NCBI GenBank assembly: GCA_900554225.1
Contig: USGH01000038.1
Coordinates: forward strand, 1-13,896
Direction of reading: 5' to 3'
Source: an uncultured Eubacteriales bacterium
Lineage (GTDB): Bacteria; Bacillota; Clostridia; Oscillospirales; CAG-272
Length of the DNA: 13,896 nt
Part shown: piece after piece, positions 6,565 to 13,416 of the stretch
Position numbering within the stretch: position 1 is the stretch's first letter
Layout of the letters: every line of letters begins with the position of its first letter
Translations under genes and position numbers: made by a program
Notes under the pieces: model-generated
What the model was told of the DNA's origin: nothing
The model's database searches: none
Seen by the model: the letters and a program-made list of their open reading frames with translations, nothing else

Positions 6565-8160
6565 TCACAGAGCTTCGTAGATCTTCGTCCCGCGTTTGTA
6601 GAGCCAGATCCACAGCGCGATGGCGGCGGAGATGGTGACAACAGTCACGGGCAGGAGATACAGCACGGCGTTGACAGGCTCCGGGAGGCAGAAGTACACG
6701 ACTACGGTACAAAGGGCATAGATCCAGCCGCCGAAGAGGCAGACAAACACGGGCATACTCTGCTTGATCGGGATATTCTCATTCGACCACGTGAGGTTCG
6801 GGTTCTTGAGGTTGAGTGCCAGACCGAGCGCGGCGGAGAAGAACACATACGCGAGCGCGGCAACCAGGAGGATCACGGTCTGGAGAATGGTCAGGTGCAG
6901 TCCGATGGCGGCGCAGACACCATAGAGCAGCAGCGGAACCACAGTCAAAACGACGTGCAGCCGGAGCTTGGCGCGCAGGATCTGCCACGAGGTGACGGGA
7001 AGGGACTGGGCGATCCAGAGATTTTTGCCTTCCAGAGAGATGGAGGGCGCGGAAATATCGTTCATGGCGGCAAGAGCGAACGCCATCCCGACGGCAAGGA
7101 CAGCCGTTGCCTCCGTGGTGCCGAGAAATGCCTCGAACTCCCCGGCAAGCACACCGCCCTTCCAGAGCAGGAGTACGGCGCAGATCGGGATCATAAGGAT
7201 CGCCATACCGCAGTTGAGCATATAGTTCGCACTGCCGGTAAAGCGGATCCGTTCGCGCAGGAAGAGAGCCGTATCGGGGGAGTGTACCTTTTCCCGTCCG
7301 GCAATGTATTCCTTTTTCTCCACGGTCTGCGGCGTGGTGGCAAGGCGGATAAAGCTATGGGCAATGAGATACGCGGTGAGGACGACGAGCAGGACGGTGA
7401 CAGCGGTGACACACAGGGCAGCAAGCATATCGCCGGTTCCCATTTTGCCGATGGCGTACAGGGGATACGCCGCGCCCCGGATCTTCCCGCCCACGACAGC
7501 GGCATTGGCGATCAGCTCCTCGATCATGGACTGCGCACGGAAGTAGACGAAATAGTACAGACCGATGAAGAGCAGGGACGCGAACACGGTGACGATGCTC
7601 TTATGGCGCAGCTTGACGGAGATCTTCGCGACGACCCAGCCGAGCACGCACGACAGCACCAGCACGAACAGGGGCACACAGACGGTAAGCAGCATCGACC
7701 CGACCACGGCAAGCGGCGTTACGGGGACGGTCACAAGGTAGACAATCACGGCGGGGAGCATGACGATTCCGGAATATAGTAGCCCCATGAGGTACACGCC
7801 GAGCAGTCTGGAGACCATGATCGCGCGCACGGGAATCGGCATGGACAACAGCAGATCGTTGTCCTTCGCGAGGTACAGGCTTGCAAACGTATTGAATACG
7901 CTGCCGAACACACCCAGCGCGACGGCGATCATGGTGATGAGCAAAAAGTACAGCCACGGCACCCCGGCATCCGCAAGCGGTCGGCACAGATTGATGGCAA
8001 GAAACGTGAAGATCCCGCCCAGCACACCAACGATCAGGAACGCGTACAGGACAAACATTCCGATGATCGACACCCTGGAGCGCGCTTTATTCTTCTTCGC
8101 GTCATAGAGATACATCCGAAACATTTCGGACATCTGTTTTTTGAGTAGAATCTTTATCAT
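6565..8160 (-). CDS. ABC-2 type exporter permease, 531 aa
   Basis: This is a large, very hydrophobic protein with about 12-14 predicted membrane segments and an N-terminal basic cytoplasmic stretch (MIKILLKKQMSEMFRMYLYD). Its organisation (two groups of helices around a hydrophilic stretch with FLRERIRFTGS) matches putative ABC exporter membrane subunits of Clostridia that lack their own ATPase domain. The start at 8160 has GTGAGG 10 nt upstream. The likely partner is the ATPase at 10553-11257, but two genes and two repeat copies separate them, whereas such pairs are usually adjacent. Promoter elements directly upstream are unclear because repeat copy B fills that gap. A strong terminator follows. 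The exported substrate is unknown; lipid, peptide or antibiotic export are all possible for the family. Confidence 0.85.
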   Translation of the reverse strand: MIKILLKKQMSEMFRMYLYDAKKNKARSRVSIIGMFVLYAFLIVGVLGGIFTFLAINLCRPLADAGVPWLYFLLITMIAVALGVFGSVFNTFASLYLAKDNDLLLSMPIPVRAIMVSRLLGVYLMGLLYSGIVMLPAVIVYLVTVPVTPLAVVGSMLLTVCVPLFVLVLSCVLGWVVAKISVKLRHKSIVTVFASLLFIGLYYFVYFRAQSMIEELIANAAVVGGKIRGAAYPLYAIGKMGTGDMLAALCVTAVTVLLVVLTAYLIAHSFIRLATTPQTVEKKEYIAGREKVHSPDTALFLRERIRFTGSANYMLNCGMAILMIPICAVLLLWKGGVLAGEFEAFLGTTEATAVLAVGMAFALAAMNDISAPSISLEGKNLWIAQSLPVTSWQILRAKLRLHVVLTVVPLLLYGVCAAIGLHLTILQTVILLVAALAYVFFSAALGLALNLKNPNLTWSNENIPIKQSMPVFVCLFGGWIYALCTVVVYFCLPEPVNAVLYLLPVTVVTISAAIALWIWLYKRGTKIYEAL

Positions 8161-8196
8161 AATCGAAAATCCTCACAGAGAGTACGAGTCAAACAT

Positions 8197-8316
8197 GGGG
8201 AGAACGAGGGGAACGCGGCTTCTTGAGAACGAACTTGTTCGTTCCAGCCTTGGCAAGAACTTTATAAATGGATGGGATTGACTTTTGTTTGTGCAGGTCT
8301 GGGTGAGAACTTTATG
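8197..8316. repeat. Dispersed intergenic repeat, copy B
   Basis: The copy starts with GGGGAGAACGAGGGGAACG (8197-8215), then the palindrome GAACGAAC-TT-GTTCGTTC (8227-8244), CAGCCTTGGCAAGAACTTTAT, and TGTGCAGGTCTGGGTG (8290-8305). The palindrome lies 67 nt before the permease start codon, nearly the same distance as in copy A (63 nt before the TetM-like start). Copy C at 10423-10550 carries the head and tail blocks in the opposite orientation, so B and C face outward around the two-gene unit between them. Confidence 0.65.
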
Positions 8317-8344
8317 TTTCTATCGCCGATTGCAATGTGCGGTC

Positions 8345-8920
8345 TCACTCAAAATTCGCCTTACACCACGGGCAGCGGCGGCGGCCGGGTTTGATGAAGT
8401 TGCCGCAGACGGGGCAGAGATACTCCGCGTCGTCGGGGATGGGGTATTTCACGGGATATTTCAGACCGCGGAGAACGAGAACTCTGTCGCCCGGCTTATA
8501 ATAGATCTCATTGGCGAGGACGCTTCTCTCCTTATAGGTGACACACAGCCGCTCGCCGTGGTCGCCGTCAAACACCACGTCCGCCGTGGAGACCTCCATC
8601 TCCCGCATCTGCTTCCATGTCATCGGTCCGGTCAGGGCTTTGAAAGTGGAGGAATATTTCGCGGAGACGACGTTGGCGTAAAAGGTTTTGCCGCACAGCG
8701 TGTTCTGCACCCGGAGCGGATAGAACGGCAGCACCCACAACAGCGGAAAGACAAAATGGGAGGGAGAGGTGAAGCCGCGCGCGAAATGGAAGGCGGTATA
8801 CAGCCACGCGGCAAGCACCAATAGGATCCAGCCGATGGTCAGGGCAAGCACCCGGAGGTATCTGCGGTTTCCAAGGGCAAGCAGCTTGCGTTCGGTCTCA
8901 GGCGGGAATCGTTCTTTCAT
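8345..8920 (-). CDS. Membrane protein with C-terminal zinc ribbon, 191 aa
   Basis: I do not recognise a named family. Two membrane segments (about 22-43 and 54-69) are followed by a soluble region of about 95 residues that looks beta-rich, and then a rubredoxin-like knuckle pair, CPVC (169-172) and CPWC (183-186), only 10 residues apart: a short zinc ribbon at the very C-terminus. Both cysteine pairs are intact. ATG at 8920 has AAGGAG 8 nt upstream. It starts 25 nt after the stop of the duplicated membrane protein and is surely co-transcribed with it. Topology suggests the soluble domain and ribbon are cytoplasmic. The function is unknown; binding of a partner or membrane-stress sensing are guesses. 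Confidence 0.8.
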   Translation of the reverse strand: MKERFPPETERKLLALGNRRYLRVLALTIGWILLVLAAWLYTAFHFARGFTSPSHFVFPLLWVLPFYPLRVQNTLCGKTFYANVVSAKYSSTFKALTGPMTWKQMREMEVSTADVVFDGDHGERLCVTYKERSVLANEIYYKPGDRVLVLRGLKYPVKYPIPDDAEYLCPVCGNFIKPGRRRCPWCKANFE

Positions 8921-8945
8921 GGGAGGAACTCCTTTCTGTGGGCTG

Positions 8946-10208
8946 TTATCCTTTGTAGTAATAGCTGTCTGACTTTTCTTTTTCCCGGAGACACCCGGTC
9001 AGATAGACATGCTGTCGTCTGACCTCATGGCGGCACCTGCGATAGAGGAAGAAATTGTATAGGCTGAAATAGAGGACATATATGATAAGGAAGACAGCGG
9101 TATCGACCGGGGATAGGCTGTGGTGGACGAAGATCGCCTCATACTTCCCGGCTGGATTGACATAGGCAATCGTGTAGAGGAGATACGTCACGGGAGAGGT
9201 GAGAACGCCATACGCCGTGAACGGCAGCGGAATAAGCCCGACAAGCAACCGGAAAATCTCCCCGCCAAGCATCAGCCGCACCGCTTTTTTGTACCACCAT
9301 TTTTCTTCATCCCGCAGAGAATACAGCTTCGGTACCACGGACGTCAGATAACGATGAACAAGAAAGCTGGGGAGCAGCGCCGCCACCGGGAGTGTGCATA
9401 GGGCTTGCAGAACCGCATGGGTCGCACTCCCCTGCCACATGGACAAAAGCGAGGAAAAGCACAGGATGTAGTAATAGGCGGCAAGCTGCGCGCCGAGAGA
9501 AACCGCGGCGAATTTGCACCGATCAACAGCGGTAACGTCTCTTTGGTAGTAAAAATCCCGCTTTATGATCTGTTCGTTCTGTGTCATTCCATCTGCTCCG
9601 GATATATCCGCAGTCAGATTTTTCTTCTTGCATTCGCCCTCATACCCCCGCCATACTCTCTCAAACAACAGATAGAGCACGGCAAGCGTTATAAGAAAAT
9701 ATACAAAATATACCGCGTGAAACGTGAGATGATCTGCCGCGATATATCCGGATTCCCGAATGGCGGAAAGACGGTTACGCGGTGACATGTACACTATGTC
9801 GTAAAGGAAATTCGGCAAGAACGCGAATACGCCTTCAAAAAAGCGATACCCAAATTCTAAAATATGTCCCGGTTCTGTCGGCAGGGACACAAGGATCCAC
9901 CGCATGATCTCCGCAGGCAGCACCACACGGAGAAAGGTATCAAAAATCATCCGCCGTGAAGATTCGCCATTGCCGTACTTCGGGACAATATCGGGAATCT
10001 TATACCGGAAATATAACCACGTCAGGATTGGTGTACCGGCTATTAGAACTGCAAGGAAAAGCACAAGAACAAGCAAGCGATCGCTCGTGATCGTTCGCAG
10101 CAGGGAAAGCACTACCAGTGCTGCAATCGTCCCACCGAGATTCGCAAGCATCATGACGATCCCATACTTCACCGTATCCAGAGCCGTAACACTCCTCTTT
10201 GGATTCAT
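8946..10208 (-). CDS. Multi-pass membrane protein made of two duplicated halves, 420 aa
   Basis: No named family is recognised. The protein contains an internal tandem duplication. The N-terminal half (7-190) and C-terminal half (225-397) share the start VTALD/VTAVD (7 and 225), IVPK/VVPK (74 and 291), EIMRW/EIFRL (100 and 317, exactly the same distance), LYDIVYMSP/LLYTIAYVNP (135-143 and 343-352), and a final helix with a VYF/VLYF-type pattern. Each half holds about four to five membrane segments, and a hydrophilic linker (about 188-224) joins them. ATG at 10208 has GAGGAG 6 nt upstream; a 20-residue in-frame extension lacks this. The gene is visibly less GC-rich than its neighbours (22 of 60 G+C at 9661-9720 versus 40 of 60 at 1861-1920 in the CNNM gene). 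It lies 25 nt before the zinc-ribbon gene. A transporter or membrane-integrity role is only a guess. Confidence 0.8.
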   Translation of the reverse strand: MNPKRSVTALDTVKYGIVMMLANLGGTIAALVVLSLLRTITSDRLLVLVLFLAVLIAGTPILTWLYFRYKIPDIVPKYGNGESSRRMIFDTFLRVVLPAEIMRWILVSLPTEPGHILEFGYRFFEGVFAFLPNFLYDIVYMSPRNRLSAIRESGYIAADHLTFHAVYFVYFLITLAVLYLLFERVWRGYEGECKKKNLTADISGADGMTQNEQIIKRDFYYQRDVTAVDRCKFAAVSLGAQLAAYYYILCFSSLLSMWQGSATHAVLQALCTLPVAALLPSFLVHRYLTSVVPKLYSLRDEEKWWYKKAVRLMLGGEIFRLLVGLIPLPFTAYGVLTSPVTYLLYTIAYVNPAGKYEAIFVHHSLSPVDTAVFLIIYVLYFSLYNFFLYRRCRHEVRRQHVYLTGCLREKEKSDSYYYKG

Positions 10209-10422
10209 ACTATTCTCCTCATTCGTAAGCCGTATACGGAAACGCACCAAACCATATCCTGAGCGCACATCCCTACGTCGTCAAACGATCCAGCCGAACC
10301 GCCACCTTACGATAGCGCTGTCACAAACGACAAAAACCTCCTAACAATACAACCCGAACACACCACAGCCAACCAAGGTCGCAACCCATCCGTCCACCTT
10401 AGTCAAAACCGAAAGTCCCCCG
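10209..10422. other. Non-coding gap before the duplicated membrane protein
   Basis: Apart from the ribosome binding site at 10215-10220, no gene or RNA is supported here. The - strand is rich in G and T and the + strand in C and A over about 10290-10450. AGGAGG occurs at 10342-10337 with only a few codons behind it before a stop. TTGACT and TTGACG occur on the - strand but without a convincing -10 at the right distance, so the promoter of the two-gene unit is not identified. Confidence 0.4.
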
Positions 10423-10550
10423 CCAAAACTCCCACCCAGACTTGCACAGACTGTATCCAGTCCCTTTTCATAAAAGTTTTGGGAGGTGTCGGAATCTTTT
10501 TTCGGGCAAGGTTCTGACGTCGTTCTCCCCGTATCCTCCGTTCTCCCCCA
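10423..10550. repeat. Dispersed intergenic repeat, copy C (inverted)
   Basis: On the - strand this copy starts right after the ATPase stop codon with GGGGAGAACGGAGGATACG (from 10549), then CAGAACCTTG, CTTTTATGAAAAGG...TGGATAC, and TGTGCAAGTCTGGGTG, matching the head and tail blocks of copy B read on the + strand. It lacks the clear GAACGAAC palindrome. It also holds an 8-bp inverted repeat, CCAAAACT (10423-10430) and AGTTTTGG (10475-10482). Confidence 0.6.
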
Positions 10551-10552
10551 AG

Positions 10553-11257
10553 TTATTCCTCCAGCTCCAGGAATACGTCCTCGAGCGTGTCGTCGCCTTT
10601 GACCTCTGCCATCGTGCCGGAGCGGATCAGTCGGCCGCCTTTGATGATCGCCACCTTGTCGCAGAGCTTTTCGGCGACCTCCAGAACGTGCGTCGAGAAG
10701 AAGATCGCGCCGCCGCCCTCACAGTGCTCCCGCATCATGCCCTTCAGGGTATGCGACGCGACCGGGTCCAGTCCCACAAACGGCTCGTCCATGAGGATCA
10801 GCCGCGGCGTATGGAGCCACGCAGAGAGAATCGCCAGCTTTTGCTTCATGCCGTGGGAGTACGCCGCGATCGGGTTCGCAAGATCGGCGGTCAGTGCAAA
10901 CAGCTCCGCGTATTTCGCGATCCGCGCCTCCCGCTCCGCCTTCGACACCCCGAAAATGTCCGCGATAAAGTTCAGATACTTCTCGCCCGTCATAAAATCG
11001 TAAAGATCCGGGTTGTCCGGGATGTACGCCAGCTGCTTTTTCGCCGAGAGCGGATCCGCCTTGACCGACACGCCGCAGACCGTGATCTCGCCCTCCTCAA
11101 ACGGCAGGATCCCCACCACGGACTTCAGCGTCGTCGTCTTGCCCGCGCCGTTGTGGCCGATGAAGCCGTAGATCTCCCCGGGTGCTATGTGCAGCGACAG
11201 ATCGTCCACCGCCAGCTTCTCCCCGTACCGCTTTGTCAAATGTGTAATCGTCAGCAT
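10553..11257 (-). CDS. ABC transporter ATP-binding protein (exporter type), 234 aa
   Basis: This is the nucleotide-binding subunit of an ABC-2 type exporter. Walker A GHNGAGKTT is at 34-42, the signature reads SHGMKQK (134-140), Walker B is LILMDEP (153-159) with the D-loop GLD (162-164), and the H-loop His is at 190. The usual Q-loop glutamine position reads IPDNPDLYD (79-87), as in some COG1131-type ATPases. All catalytic elements are intact and the length is normal for the short exporter class. ATG at 11257 has AAGGGA 7 nt upstream; the in-frame extension to 11311 is rejected because the ATPase fold starts with MLTITHLTKRYG. It has its own strong promoter and no clear terminator; repeat copy C follows its stop at once. 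Its likely partner is the permease at 6565-8160. Confidence 0.94.
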   Translation of the reverse strand: MLTITHLTKRYGEKLAVDDLSLHIAPGEIYGFIGHNGAGKTTTLKSVVGILPFEEGEITVCGVSVKADPLSAKKQLAYIPDNPDLYDFMTGEKYLNFIADIFGVSKAEREARIAKYAELFALTADLANPIAAYSHGMKQKLAILSAWLHTPRLILMDEPFVGLDPVASHTLKGMMREHCEGGGAIFFSTHVLEVAEKLCDKVAIIKGGRLIRSGTMAEVKGDDTLEDVFLELEE

Positions 11258-11332
11258 ATGTTGTTCCCTTTCCGCACACAGCAGCGCATTGCGGCATCTC
11301 CGCATTCCCACTGTCCTCTGCCTACTGTTTAT

Positions 11333-11361
11333 AGTATATCACACCCGCATCTCAAAGTCAA
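11333..11361 (-). promoter_or_regulatory. SigA-type promoter of the ABC ATPase gene
   Basis: On the - strand TTGACT (11361-11356), 17 nt, and TATACT (11338-11333), the same two boxes as the CNNM promoter. Transcription would start near 11326, about 70 nt before the start codon. Confidence 0.8.
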
Positions 11362-11472
11362 TAGACCGCGTGTGAAATTCCTTTGATATTTTTGTGTGCC
11401 AACGCCGGATCCCGCGGCACGCCGAGCGGAAGTCCGACCGCTCCGCCGCGAAACCCGTGCCATACCCCTACC

Positions 11473-11510
11473 AAAAACACAGCGTATCCCGTCCGCGGAA
11501 ATACGCTGTG
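11473..11510 (-). terminator. Intrinsic terminator of the solute-binding protein gene
   Basis: A perfect 10-bp stem, CACAGCGTAT (11478-11487) with ATACGCTGTG (11501-11510), encloses a 13-nt loop. On the - strand it is followed by TTTTTGG (11477-11471). It lies 24 nt past the stop codon at 11535. On the + strand a shorter T stretch follows, so weak stopping in that direction is possible. Confidence 0.88.
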
Positions 11511-11534
11511 CTTTTCTGTGCTTATGTGTCCCGC

Positions 11535-13031
11535 TTATTCGAGCGTCTCAAACGCCTCGAGCAGTGCCGGCAGCTTTGCCTCGGACAACGCGACCTTCTT
11601 TGCCAGCGTGGAGGCGCCCTTGGAGGTCTTCGAGTTGTTGATGTAGTTGCGCGGGATCTGGATCAGGTCGGCAAGGCTTGCGGAGTACACGTATCCGAAG
11701 TCGAAGCGCACACCCGCGTGAATCAGGTCGAGCATCTCGGCGGTGTCGGTGTCGCGCGCCAGCTTGCCCTTGATCGTCGTCTCATAGTACGCCAGCGTGC
11801 AGGTCCGGTACGATTCCGCGCACAGGGCCTCCAGCGTCGCCGCGGCGATGTCCGGAGTGGCGCACGTCACCGGGATGCAGAACACGGAGAAGCCGTTGTG
11901 CGTGAAGCCGCAATAGCTCTGCTGCGCTTCGTCGTACTTCGGACACGGCAGGATCATGTAGTCCGCCTCCATGTCGCGCAGGGAGTCGGTCAGGCTCAGG
12001 CGGAAGATCGTCATCAGCGCGGTGTCGTCCATGAGCTTGTTCGCAAGATCGACGTACTCCTGCTTGATCGCGTAGTTGTTTTCGTAGAAGAGGACCTGCG
12101 CCTTTTCGATGAAGCCGATCGTCTTTTCGCTGTTGAATACGATCTTCAGCGTGTCTCCCTCGTTCTCGACCAGCGGAATGTCAAACGAACCGACCAGCGC
12201 GTCGTTGACGATGCCGACCGCGTCCCGGATGAAGCCGTAGATGTCGCTCACATCCGCCTTGCCGTCGCCGTTTACGTCGTGGTAGATGTCCGCAAGCCGG
12301 AGCACCTCGTCGTACGTCCAACCGCCGGCGCGTACCGTTTCATACGGATCGTAGCCCGTGTGGTACTCGTTCAGCACCGCCTTATTCATGATCGTGACAT
12401 AGGTGCCGCGCAGCATCGTCTGGCTGATGTCGCCCGCCGCCATGTAGTTCTTGCCCTCCAGCGTGATCTGCTCACGGAAGGACGGATTCCACCACGGCAT
12501 TTCGAAATCGAGATACGGCTGCGCGTTCAGATTGAGAAAATACTGCTGCAGTACGTACGGCGTCATCTGGCTCATGTGGCTCGCGATGAGGTCGTACACG
12601 GGGTCGCCCGCGTTGATGGCAGCTGGCATCAGTACCTTGATCTGGTCCATGCCGTGTACCTCATCGGTCGTCCCCACGTAGGTCAGCTTGACGTTCAGCC
12701 GATCCTCCACGGAGATGTTCCGGTTGAAGATGGCGGAATCCACCACGTCCCCGGTATTCTCCGCCGTGATCTCGACCTGCACGTCATGGTCCCCGCCGCG
12801 GTGGAGAATGCAGATGTCCTCGCCGCCGAAATCGAGATCCGCGGGCAGCGTATCGGGGGTATTCTCCCGGGTCAGCTCCGTTTCGGATTCCGTTTCCGCC
12901 GCAGTATCGGCAGCAGCATTCGGTGTGGTCTCACCGCCGCCTGTTTCCGGCGCACTGCCCTGTCCGCATCCGGTAAGGGACGAGAGCGTCAGCAGTGCCG
13001 CCAATATCGTTACAAATGTAGCTCTTTTCAC
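11535..13031 (-). CDS. Lipoprotein extracellular solute-binding protein, 498 aa
   Basis: This looks like a substrate-binding lipoprotein of a sugar-type ABC importer. A signal peptide (KR then a hydrophobic run) ends in the lipobox LTGC with Cys22 for lipid attachment. A low-complexity Gly/Ala/Thr/Glu linker (about 23-65) tethers the binding domain, which has the family's ENTGDVVDSAIFNRNISVED stretch (91-110). An EF-hand-like loop DVNGDGKAD (252-260) probably binds Ca2+, as in many such proteins. The start is GTG at 13031, supported by AAGGAG 9 nt upstream; an in-frame ORF to 13256 crosses the promoter and is rejected. The gene is flanked by its own promoter and terminator and has no permease genes beside it in this window. 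The sugar bound cannot be named; the neighbouring Gfo/Idh/MocA gene suggests carbohydrate or polyol use. Confidence 0.9.
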   Translation of the reverse strand: MKRATFVTILAALLTLSSLTGCGQGSAPETGGGETTPNAAADTAAETESETELTRENTPDTLPADLDFGGEDICILHRGGDHDVQVEITAENTGDVVDSAIFNRNISVEDRLNVKLTYVGTTDEVHGMDQIKVLMPAAINAGDPVYDLIASHMSQMTPYVLQQYFLNLNAQPYLDFEMPWWNPSFREQITLEGKNYMAAGDISQTMLRGTYVTIMNKAVLNEYHTGYDPYETVRAGGWTYDEVLRLADIYHDVNGDGKADVSDIYGFIRDAVGIVNDALVGSFDIPLVENEGDTLKIVFNSEKTIGFIEKAQVLFYENNYAIKQEYVDLANKLMDDTALMTIFRLSLTDSLRDMEADYMILPCPKYDEAQQSYCGFTHNGFSVFCIPVTCATPDIAAATLEALCAESYRTCTLAYYETTIKGKLARDTDTAEMLDLIHAGVRFDFGYVYSASLADLIQIPRNYINNSKTSKGASTLAKKVALSEAKLPALLEAFETLE

Positions 13032-13055
13032 AATTTCACACTCCTTAAACAAAAG

Positions 13056-13091
13056 CATCTGTGGCAATACAACCAAAGTATACCACAGATG
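13056..13091. promoter_or_regulatory. Operator-like inverted repeat over the SBP -10 box
   Basis: CATCTGTGG (13056-13064) and CCACAGATG (13083-13091) are perfect 9-bp arms 18 nt apart, enclosing the -10 box of the solute-binding protein gene. The match continues outward as CTTTTGT/ACAAAAG after a 4-nt offset. Because one arm lies upstream of the transcription start, this is more likely a DNA site for a repressor than an RNA hairpin. No regulator gene is visible in the window. Confidence 0.6.
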
Positions 13092-13105
13092 TTTGCTTTT
13101 GTCAA
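13077..13105 (-). promoter_or_regulatory. Consensus SigA promoter of the solute-binding protein gene
   Basis: On the - strand the perfect -35 TTGACA (13105-13100), 17 nt, and TATACT (13082-13077). Start near 13070, giving a leader of about 40 nt. This is the strongest promoter in the window by consensus, which fits an abundant lipoprotein held in check by the overlapping inverted repeat. Confidence 0.88.
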
Positions 13106-13277
13106 GAATTCTGTAAAATTTGTAAAATGTCAGAGAAAACAGGTATTGCGACTTTTTGAAAAATACGGTGTCTTTGACTACCTCCGCACATTCTATGATG
13201 TGCTGCACACCACCGGATACCAGTACATCAACCACGACATTGACCTTTACCTGCAAGCATGGAACTGTGTGCTATGA
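13089..13277 (+). pseudogene. DUF3791-like short protein, probable remnant (62 codons)
   Basis: The + strand encodes RLFEKYGVFDYLRTFYDVLH then TTGYQYINHDIDLYLQ, which strongly resembles the conserved core and end of DUF3791 proteins (from memory of the family pattern: LF.KYG..DY....Y..LHT.G..YI..DI..Y). DUF3791 proteins are small and often sit beside DUF3990 genes in pairs proposed to be toxin-antitoxin-like. Here the frame has an ATG at 13089 but no ribosome binding site, its first 20 residues are a weak fit, and its start overlaps the promoter and inverted repeat of the divergently placed solute-binding protein gene. No DUF3990-like gene lies nearby. I therefore call it a remnant, though a short functional protein is not excluded. 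Confidence 0.5.
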
Positions 13278-13291
13278 GGCAGAAAACGGAA

Positions 13292-13345
13292 CCAAAAATA
13301 CGCAAGAGCGCAGCTTCTCAGAGGATTCGAAAACTGCGCTCTCGC
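13292..13345 (-). terminator. Intrinsic terminator of the Gfo/Idh/MocA gene
   Basis: On the - strand AGAGCGCAG (13342-13334) pairs with CTGCGCTCT (13313-13305) around a 20-nt loop; the stem can extend through nearby CG pairs, and TATTTTTGG follows (13300-13292). It lies about 75 nt beyond the stop codon at 13417. Confidence 0.8.
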
Positions 13346-13416
13346 CTTTGTATATCGTTTTCCACAAACCGCTCCTGCCTTTGGAGAGGAGCTACAGCAG
13401 AATCGCCTTCTCCCCG

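Noticed and set aside
11004..11030. Defective Q-loop in the ABC ATPase
   Set aside because: The glutamine position is replaced in IPDNPDLYD, but closely similar sequences occur in exporter ATPases of this class from memory, and all other motifs are intact, so this is not taken as inactivation.
12252..12278. Dockerin domain in the solute-binding protein
   Set aside because: Only one EF-hand-like loop is present, inside the binding domain. Dockerins need two in a separate module; single loops of this kind are common in this protein family.
11394..13088. Long + strand open frame antisense to the solute-binding protein
   Set aside because: Its product is Arg/His/Val-rich, typical of the antisense of a GC-rich gene, and lacks domains. 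Only its last 62 codons look like a real protein and are listed separately.
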